Positions 15,507-21,189 of a DNA stretch of 23,377 nt are shown here, one piece after another. The translations under genes and the position numbers were made by a program. Position 1 is the first letter of the stretch; the number at the start of each line of letters is the position of its first letter. Below the pieces are notes generated by a model, which had not been told where the DNA came from, did not search any database, and was given only the letters and a program-made list of their open reading frames with translations. The stretch lies in assembly GCF_043951915.1 (NCBI RefSeq), contig NZ_JBINJD010000076.1, positions 1-23,377 of the forward strand, in the 5' to 3' direction. The DNA comes from Alienimonas sp043951915. Lineage in GTDB: Bacteria; Planctomycetota; Planctomycetia; Planctomycetales; Planctomycetaceae.

Positions 15507-16097
15507 TCACTCCGCCCGCTGACCGGTGAAGTAGTCCGGGGCGTCCTTCCATTTGATGTTGCAGCCGATGGAGGGCTTCTGCCGGTCCGGCGGCACCGGG
15601 GCGCCGGAGAGCACCTGCTCCGCGGCGGCCCGCAGGTCGCCGCCGGTGATCGGCTGGTCGTTGCCGGGGCGGCTGTCGTCGAACTGCCCGCGGTAGGCCA
15701 GCTTGTGGGCCTTGTCGAACAGGAAGAAGTCCGGCGTGCAGGCGGCCCGGTAGGCTTTGGCGACGCTCTGGTCTTCGTCGTACAGATACGGGAACGGGTA
15801 GCCGACGGCGGCCTTCTCCTCGGCCATCTTCTCGAAGCTGTCGTCCGGGTACTCCTCGGCGTCGTTGGAGCTGATCGCCACCATCGCCAGGCCCTTGGAT
15901 TCGTACTCCTTTCCGAACTCCGCCAGCGCGGAGCGGAGGTGCTTCACGTAGGGGCAGTGATTGCTGATGAAGGCCACCAGCAACGGCTGGCCTTCGAAGT
16001 CGGACAGGCTGACGGTCCCGCCGTCGCCGGCGGCGGGCAGCGAGAACGGCGGGGCTGCGGTGCCCAGTTCGAGCATCGTGGAGGCGGTGCGAACCAT
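15507..16097 (-). CDS. Peroxiredoxin-like (PRX_like1 type) redoxin
   Basis: The 196-residue protein has a thioredoxin/AhpC-TSA fold: LSDFEGQPLLVAFISNHCPYVKHL (shortened here, 31-54) with a single active Cys48 in SNHCPYVKH instead of CxxC, the cis-Pro block ACTPDFFLFD (119-128) and a C-terminal SIGCNIKWK (176-184). These three blocks together are typical of the PRX_like1 thioredoxin group, whose exact reaction is not settled; thiol peroxidase or disulfide chemistry is expected. Cys48, Cys120 and Cys179 are the redox candidates. No signal peptide is visible if ATG at 16097 is used, so it is probably cytoplasmic. Longer in-frame starts would add low-complexity residues with no domain. It lies 196 bases downstream of coaD on the same strand. 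Confidence 0.88.
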   Translation of the reverse strand: MVRTASTMLELGTAAPPFSLPAAGDGGTVSLSDFEGQPLLVAFISNHCPYVKHLRSALAEFGKEYESKGLAMVAISSNDAEEYPDDSFEKMAEEKAAVGYPFPYLYDEDQSVAKAYRAACTPDFFLFDKAHKLAYRGQFDDSRPGNDQPITGGDLRAAAEQVLSGAPVPPDRQKPSIGCNIKWKDAPDYFTGQRAE

Positions 16098-16293
16098 CGG
16101 GGGAGCTTTCGTTCGGGAATCGAAATGAACCCCCAGCCCATCGGCGCGACGGCCGCCCGTCAACCGGGCGTTGCCGGTTTCCGGGGCGAGGGAGAAGGTC
16201 AAAGGCGAGGCCTCCTCACCTCCCCCGACGCCGGCATCCCGCCCGCGACGACGTGCGATCGGCCCCTCGCCTCCCTCCTTCATCCTGAAACCG

Positions 16294-16821
16294 TCAGTCT
16301 GCCCCGTCGCCTGCGTATTTCTCTAACAGCGGGCCGACGACGGTCGGGGGGACGAACTGGTGAAGTTGCTGAGCCACCGCCGGGCCGCCGAAGCGGGCGA
16401 TCTGCTTGATCAGGCTGCTGGAGACGTGCGAGAGGTTCTCGTGGGCCATCAGGAACACCGTCTCCAGCTCCGGGGCCAGGGTGCGGTTCGTCAGCGACAT
16501 CGTCAGTTCCGCCTCGATGTCCATCAGGCTGCGCACCCCGCGCAGCAGCGCCGTGGCCCCGCTCTGCCGGGCGAAGTCGACGGCCAGCCCGTCGAAGGTC
16601 GCCACGGTGACGTTCGGCAGGTCGGCGAGCGCCTCCCGCATCAGGTCGACCCGCTCCGCCGGGGTGAACAGCGGCCGCTTGTCCGGGTTGATGCCCACGC
16701 CGACGGTGAGGCGGTCGAACAGCTTGGCGCCGCGGCGGATGATGTCCTCGTGCCCCAGCGTGACCGGGTCGAAGCTGCCCAGATAGGCGGCGTGCCGGTG
16801 ATTCGGGGGGGCGTCGGGCAT
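16294..16821 (-). CDS. coaD: Phosphopantetheine adenylyltransferase
   Basis: The 175-residue protein is the penultimate enzyme of CoA synthesis, transferring AMP from ATP to 4'-phosphopantetheine to give dephospho-CoA. It shows the nucleotidyltransferase motif YLGSFDPVTLGHEDII (13-28) with TxGH at 21-24, the LLRGVRSLMDIEAELTMSLTNRTL block that binds pantetheine and ATP, and the C-terminal HENLSHVSSSLIKQIARFGG block (family SSSLVKEVAxFGG). Length is slightly above the usual 160 because of an 8-10 residue N-terminal extension. The ATG at 16821 is the only start that leaves the motif at its usual distance. It is divergent from the Hsp20 gene with a 168-base shared region. Confidence 0.97.
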   Translation of the reverse strand: MPDAPPNHRHAAYLGSFDPVTLGHEDIIRRGAKLFDRLTVGVGINPDKRPLFTPAERVDLMREALADLPNVTVATFDGLAVDFARQSGATALLRGVRSLMDIEAELTMSLTNRTLAPELETVFLMAHENLSHVSSSLIKQIARFGGPAVAQQLHQFVPPTVVGPLLEKYAGDGAD

Positions 16822-16926
16822 CGGCGGCGCTGCGTCCGGTCGGGGGGTTCGGGAGGGCGGGAGGAGCGAAAGGGTAACGCCGCCCCGCCGCGGGCACGCC
16901 GCGGATTACACTGGGACGGTCGAAGA

Positions 16927-16944
16927 TCGCCGCCGCGGCGGCGA
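16927..16944. promoter_or_regulatory. Perfect 18-base palindrome upstream of hsp20
   Basis: Two 9-base half-sites without a spacer lie 45 bases before the Hsp20 start, and a TACACT (possible -10) is at 16907-16912. It could be an operator or leader hairpin controlling the heat-shock gene. It is not the CIRCE sequence. The GCC-repeat composition makes chance occurrence possible. Confidence 0.35.
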
Positions 16945-16989
16945 ATCTCCTCCTATTCCCACCCCATCGCCCGGTTTCGCCGACGATCC

Positions 16990-17499
16990 ATGAACGGACA
17001 CTCCTCCGCCTCCGCCAGTTCCCACGCCTCCGCCGGCCCGAACGGATCGGCCGTGCAGTCCGCCGTGGACCGGGTCCGGTCCGAGGTGGAGCGGCTGGTC
17101 GAATCCGCCGTCAGTCAGGGCGAGCGGGCCCTGGAGACGGTCGGCATCAAGCCGCCGCCGCGTCGCGGTCAGTTTCCGCCGGTCGACGTGACGGACGCCC
17201 CGGAGACGGTGATCGTCCGCGTGGACCTACCGGGGGTGAAGCCGGGCGGCGTGACGGTGGATCTGTCCGGCAGCATCCTGACGGTCGCCGGCTCGCTCCC
17301 CGCGTTTCCCCCCTCGCCGGGCTCCGCCGCAACGATCGCCGAGCGTCCGCACGGGGCCTTCAGCCGGTCGGTCTCCCTGCCCGCCGCCGTCGACCCGGGC
17401 GGGGTCTCGGCCGAACTGCGGGACGGCCTGCTGACCGTCACGCTGAAGAAGAACGCCGCCGCCCCCAGCCACTCGATCCCGGTGAACGCCGCCGAGTGA
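16990..17499 (+). CDS. Small heat-shock protein, Hsp20/alpha-crystallin family
   Basis: The 169-residue protein is an ATP-independent holdase chaperone. The N-terminus (1-55) is Ser/Ala-rich and then helical, as is typical and variable in the family. The alpha-crystallin domain (about 64-155) shows DVTDAPETVIVRVDLPGVKPGGV (shortened), SGSILTVAGSL, ERPHGAFSRSVSLPAAV and the hallmark AELRDGLLTVTLKK with Gly146-Leu147-Leu148. The C-terminal tail has SIPV, the IxI/V motif that docks on the next dimer. ATG at 16990 gives a full-length protein; the frame is open far upstream but without similarity. It is convergent with the zinc-ribbon gene, 28 bases away. Confidence 0.93.
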   Translation: MNGHSSASASSHASAGPNGSAVQSAVDRVRSEVERLVESAVSQGERALETVGIKPPPRRGQFPPVDVTDAPETVIVRVDLPGVKPGGVTVDLSGSILTVAGSLPAFPPSPGSAATIAERPHGAFSRSVSLPAAVDPGGVSAELRDGLLTVTLKKNAAAPSHSIPVNAAE

Positions 17500-17500
17500 A

Positions 17501-17513
17501 CGCCGGCCCGGCG
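17501..17513. terminator. Small hairpin between convergent hsp20 and zinc-ribbon genes
   Basis: CGCCG and CGGCG flank GCC directly after the hsp20 stop. The stem is only 5 pairs, so it is a weak terminator candidate in a 28-base gap. Confidence 0.25.
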
Positions 17514-17527
17514 AACCCCGCCGCCGC

Positions 17528-18376
17528 TCAGGGGGGCGCGCCGCTCGGCGGCGGCGAACCGGGGGCGGTCTGCGGGACCAGTCGCACCCCGTCGGCGTCG
17601 ATCTCCGCCCTCATTTCGGCCGCGGCGGCGAGTTCCTCCAGCGCCGTCCGCACCGTGAGCGGTCCCGACAGGTCGAGCCGCACCGGCGTCTCCGGCCGGG
17701 CCTCGATTGCGATGCGTTCCCGCAGCAGGTCTTCCAGGTCGGCCGCGACCTCCCGCAGCGGCCGGGCGGTCGCCATTTGATAGGAGGCAAGCGGGGCGTC
17801 CAGCCGGCGCTCGATCCGCCGCACCGCCAGGTCGGCGCTCGGCCGCGGGGCCGTCGCCGGCGGCCGGACCGGCTCCGGCAGAGTCGGCGGCTCGGACGGG
17901 GCGAGCGTCATCGGGGGAGGCTCCGGCTCCGGCGGCGAGGCCGGCGGGGGTTCGGGCTCCTCCGGCCGCTCCGGTGCCGGTGCCGGTTCCGGTTCGATCG
18001 GTTCCGGTTCGACCGGCGGCGGGTCGGCGGCGGCGATCTCCGCGGGGGCGGCGGGGTCCGGTCGAACCGCGGGGTCCGGGCCGGACCGCAGCACGAGCCA
18101 GCCGGCCGCCACGGCGCAGGCCACCCCGAAGGCGGCGAGGGCGAACGGCCACCGCGGCGCCGGGCGCTCCTCCGCCCCGCCCATCGGCCGGACGGCCAGT
18201 TCGCCGTCGTCGTTGCGGCCGAGCAGCAACCCGACCCCGCACGCCGGGCACTCGAACGCCGAGCCAACGGCGTCGCCGCGGACCCGCAGCGCCTCGTCGC
18301 AGGCCGGACAGCGGAACGCCGCCGGCGGCGGACGCCGCACCGGCGTCGCCGGTTTGCGCAGGGGGGGACGGCTCAT
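17528..18376 (-). CDS. Zinc-ribbon, single-helix envelope protein with STN-like C-terminus
   Basis: The 282-residue product has an N-terminal zinc ribbon (CPAC at 23-26 and CPAC at 43-46), one membrane helix (about 77-97), a long Pro/Glu-rich linker (98-185) and a folded C-terminal domain (about 195-270) with REVAADLEDLLRERI and RTALEELAAAAEMRAEI, the pattern of secretin/TonB short N-terminal (STN) and related domains. The topology would put the zinc ribbon in the cytoplasm and the STN-like domain outside. The linker is an extended spacer. It follows the other zinc-ribbon gene by 31 bases. Its start region is tandemly duplicated. ATG at 18376 is the start in frame; the preceding copy's ATG reads a six-residue frame. 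No enzymatic activity is apparent; specific role unknown. Confidence 0.82.
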   Translation of the reverse strand: MSRPPLRKPATPVRRPPPAAFRCPACDEALRVRGDAVGSAFECPACGVGLLLGRNDDGELAVRPMGGAEERPAPRWPFALAAFGVACAVAAGWLVLRSGPDPAVRPDPAAPAEIAAADPPPVEPEPIEPEPAPAPERPEEPEPPPASPPEPEPPPMTLAPSEPPTLPEPVRPPATAPRPSADLAVRRIERRLDAPLASYQMATARPLREVAADLEDLLRERIAIEARPETPVRLDLSGPLTVRTALEELAAAAEMRAEIDADGVRLVPQTAPGSPPPSGAPP

Positions 18377-18403
18377 GGGGCTCCGCGGCTCATGGAGGCT
18401 CCG
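18369..18403 (-). repeat. Tandem duplication of a start-codon region with a mini upstream frame
   Basis: Two adjacent direct copies, 18369-18385 (17 bases) and 18386-18403 (18 bases), differ by one inserted base. Each, read on the minus strand, has CGGAGCC then ATGAGCCG. The first ATG (18393) opens MSRGAP and stops at TGA 18375-18373, which overlaps the second ATG (18376) as ATGA. So the real gene start is coupled to a six-residue frame, or the first copy is a slippage remnant. Confidence 0.7.
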
Positions 18404-18407
18404 CCGT

Positions 18408-20309
18408 TCACTCCGCCGGCGGGCCGGGGCCGATCGGCAGGGGCGTCTGTCCGGCCGCCGCCGCGGCCTTGTGGGTGGTGACCAGCAACGTGCCCGGCTG
18501 CGGCGCGTCGGCGACGACGGCGAGCTTCGGGTGATTTTCCATGATCCGGGCGATCGCCTGCTTCGCGGGCGCTTTGCCCAGGGCGAAGGTCTGCGTCATG
18601 TTCTGCGTCATCCCGCCGTCGCGGATCGCGTTGCCGTCCAGTTCGATCGGGAAGTTCGCCTCCTCGCCGATGAACTGAAACGCCTCCTGCATCGGCTTCC
18701 GTCGGAAGTCGACTTCCACCAGCCGGTCCAGCTTCTCAGCCAAGGTGGCGTCGTCCTCCGGGGCGGCGGCGACGGTCGTCGGGGCGGCCCGCTGCCCGCT
18801 AAGGCCGGCCTCCCAGGTCAGCAGCGAGGCCAGGGCGAGGTTCGGCCCGGCGGCGGACGGCAGCCGGACCGCCGCCCGGTACACCCGCCCCTCGGCGCCG
18901 CCGACGCGACCGTTGATCGTCGCCGCCAGCATCGCCGGCAACCGGCCGACCAGCCGTTGGCGCCCGACCGTCGCTGGCGCCAGCGTGCGGACGTAGCCGA
19001 GCAACTGCTCCGGCAGGCTCTCCAGTTCCGTCGCCGCGGTCCGCCCGAGGGTGCTGGCCACGTCGTCCGTCGTCCCCCGAACCGCCAGCGTCACGGCCAC
19101 GTCCTGTCCGTTCCCCGCTGGGCCGAACCCGAGCGCCACCGCCTCGGTCCACCCGCCGAAGGCGTCGTGGATCGCGTCCACCGTCGGCCGCACGGCCTCC
19201 GGGAACAGGGTGTCCCGGTGAATGTTCAGATCGAGCGGCTGGAACAGCGCCGTCAGCGGGGCGGTGCGGTCGGTCGCCGGCAGCAGGCCCTCCACCGCCG
19301 GGGCGGTGAGGGCGGAGGTCGGGTCGAGGTCCGGGGCGTACTCCGCCGGGGCGACCGCCATGCCGATCGGCGGGGCGGCCCGGTCGTCCGGGTCGTTCAA
19401 CACCACGATCGCCCGCTGCCGGGCGGAGTCGATCTGCATCGGCACGGCGTACTGTTCCGTCAACGTACCGGGCAGGTTCAGCACCAACTCGGAGCGTTTC
19501 GGCGGGTCGAGGAAGGTGAACACCGCCGCCGGCTTCGGCACGCTGCCCCGCGGGCCCATCACCCAGCCGACGGTGCACTCCTCCAACGCCTGCGGCGGGT
19601 ACCCGGTGAGGTCCTCCAGCGCCGCGGCGGCCCAGGGGGCGAGCGGACCGGTGGCGTCGCGGGTGGCTTGCCACTGCGGCCCCCACAGCTCCGCCGGCCG
19701 CAGGTGGACCAGCATCGAGACCCCCGCCGGCATCGCCCGCAGGGTGATCGGCTCCGCGGCCCGGTCCCCCGCGGGCAAGGCCGAGGCGGCGCCGGCAGTC
19801 GCCTCGAACCCGCTCGTCTCCCGCACCCGCTGGGCGGCCCGTTCCTCCTGCACCTCCGCGGAGGCCTGCCGCGGGGCGTCGCCGGCGTCGTTCAACGCCT
19901 GACTGCCGAAATAAGCCAGCGCCCCCAGCCCCAACGCGGACAGCACGCCAACGACGATCTCCGGCGTGCGGTTCCGTTTCTTGCTGCGGCGGCGCTGCTT
20001 GAGGACGGAGCCTTCCGGCTCCGCCGCCGCGAGCAGCGGGGCGGCCCCGTCCGCGGCGGCGCCCGCCGCCGGGGCGGCCGGCTTTTCGGCAGGGGCCGGG
20101 GACGCCTCCGCCGGGTCGAACGTCACGCCGGCGGGGCCGTCGTCCAGTTCCAGTTCGACGATCGGTTCCGGCTCCTCCAGTTTGAACTTGTGCCCGCAGC
20201 TGGGGCACTTGCCGACCTTCCCCAGCACGCGGCGGTCGCGCAGCTTGAGGATCGAACCGCACTTCGGGCACGGCAGGCGGAAGGGCTTGCCGGACGACGG
20301 GTCAGACAC
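18408..20309 (-). CDS. Large zinc-ribbon membrane protein with STN-like C-terminal domain
   Basis: The 633-residue product starts with a zinc ribbon (CPKC at 14-17, CPSCGHKF at 35-42), then an acidic and Ala/Pro-rich linker, an Arg/Lys stop (104-113), one membrane helix (about 117-136) and a long extracytoplasmic part (about 140-633). Near its end, VDFRRKPMQEAFQFIGEE and QAIARIMENHPKLAVV resemble the STN/secretin-like domain repeatedly seen in planctomycete envelope proteins. The GTG at 20309 is chosen since the zinc ribbon follows after a short lead and the start overlaps the ispD stop by 8 bases; the frame continues upstream within ispD but without domain content. A likely structural or sensing protein of the envelope; enzymatic role not visible. 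Confidence 0.82.
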   Translation of the reverse strand: MSDPSSGKPFRLPCPKCGSILKLRDRRVLGKVGKCPSCGHKFKLEEPEPIVELELDDGPAGVTFDPAEASPAPAEKPAAPAAGAAADGAAPLLAAAEPEGSVLKQRRRSKKRNRTPEIVVGVLSALGLGALAYFGSQALNDAGDAPRQASAEVQEERAAQRVRETSGFEATAGAASALPAGDRAAEPITLRAMPAGVSMLVHLRPAELWGPQWQATRDATGPLAPWAAAALEDLTGYPPQALEECTVGWVMGPRGSVPKPAAVFTFLDPPKRSELVLNLPGTLTEQYAVPMQIDSARQRAIVVLNDPDDRAAPPIGMAVAPAEYAPDLDPTSALTAPAVEGLLPATDRTAPLTALFQPLDLNIHRDTLFPEAVRPTVDAIHDAFGGWTEAVALGFGPAGNGQDVAVTLAVRGTTDDVASTLGRTAATELESLPEQLLGYVRTLAPATVGRQRLVGRLPAMLAATINGRVGGAEGRVYRAAVRLPSAAGPNLALASLLTWEAGLSGQRAAPTTVAAAPEDDATLAEKLDRLVEVDFRRKPMQEAFQFIGEEANFPIELDGNAIRDGGMTQNMTQTFALGKAPAKQAIARIMENHPKLAVVADAPQPGTLLVTTHKAAAAAGQTPLPIGPGPPAE

Positions 20310-21093
20310 GGGCGGCGCTCCCGCGGGCGAGGGGTGAGCGAGAATCGGGGGCGACGGCCGCCCCGGCTTCGGCGGGGGCGGCGTCCGTGCGGACGAGGGC
20401 CTCGGCGAGGGCGAAGTCCGCCGGCGTGGTGATCTTGAAGTTCCGGGCCGAACCGGGCACGACCGCGACCGGAATGGCGGCCCGTTCAAGCAATTCGGCC
20501 TCGTCGGTCGCCGGCGGATCGGCGGAACCGGCGCCGGCGTGCCGGGCGGCGAAGGCCCGCCGCATCAGCTCGGCCCGGGCGACCTGCGGCGTCTGGGCGG
20601 CCCACAGATCCGTGCGGGGTACGGTCTCCACGACCCGCCCGTCCCGCACCCGCTTCACGGTGCTGGCGATCGGCGTGCACAGCAGCGCCGCCCCCTGCTC
20701 CGCGGCGGCGGCGAACACGGCGAGCAGATCCTCCCGCGGGGCCAGCGGCCGGGCGGCGTCGTGCACGGCGATCAGGTCGGCGTCCCCGCAGGCTTCAATC
20801 CCGTGGGCGACGGAATCCACCCGCTCCGCCCCCCCGGCGACCACGAGCACGCGCTCCCCCTCGCGGTTCAGCTCCGCGAACAGGTCGCCGTTCTCCGCCG
20901 TGAAGCGGTCCACGTCCTCCGGCGCGACCGCGAGGGCCACCCGCACGACCTGCGGCAGCGCCGTGAACAGGTTCAGCGACCGCCGCCACAGCGGTACGCC
21001 GGCCAGTTCCGCGTACGCCTTCCGCACCGACCCGCCCAACCGGGAGCCGCGGCCGGCGGCGGGCAGCACGACGGCGACGGTCGGCTCGGTCAT
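20302..21093 (-). CDS. ispD: 2-C-methyl-D-erythritol 4-phosphate cytidylyltransferase
   Basis: The 263-residue enzyme of the MEP isoprenoid pathway makes CDP-ME from CTP and MEP. Visible motifs are the nucleotide-binding LPAAGRGSRLGGSVRKAYAEL (in part; Arg15, Arg18, Lys25), GGAERVDSV (87-95), VHDAARPL (the metal-binding Asp region), the STVKRV strand and TDEAELLE with KITTPADFALAEAL near the C-terminus. The family PKQ after the glycine loop is RKAY here; the Lys is kept. Length is slightly above the usual 230 because of a C-terminal extension. It is a stand-alone IspD, not fused to IspF. The start ATG at 21093 is at the conserved position. It overlaps the next gene by 8 bases and follows the spermidine-synthase-like gene by 96 bases. 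Confidence 0.95.
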   Translation of the reverse strand: MTEPTVAVVLPAAGRGSRLGGSVRKAYAELAGVPLWRRSLNLFTALPQVVRVALAVAPEDVDRFTAENGDLFAELNREGERVLVVAGGAERVDSVAHGIEACGDADLIAVHDAARPLAPREDLLAVFAAAAEQGAALLCTPIASTVKRVRDGRVVETVPRTDLWAAQTPQVARAELMRRAFAARHAGAGSADPPATDEAELLERAAIPVAVVPGSARNFKITTPADFALAEALVRTDAAPAEAGAAVAPDSRSPLARGSAARV

Positions 21094-21189
21094 GTCGCGG
21101 GGCGGGCGGAGCGGGGACGGGGAAGAACCCCATCCTACCGCCCCCCGCCGCCGGATTCCGCCCGGCCTCGGGCCGCGCCCGCCAATCGC

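Noticed and set aside
16098..16293. TTGACC- and TTGACG-like hexamers upstream of the redoxin gene (minus strand)
   Set aside because: Neither has an acceptable -10 at 16-18 bases, so no promoter is annotated.
19999..20017. CGGAGCC / GGCTCCG hairpin inside the large zinc-ribbon gene
   Set aside because: It lies in the coding sequence in a linker region; a chance product of GC-rich codons is likely.
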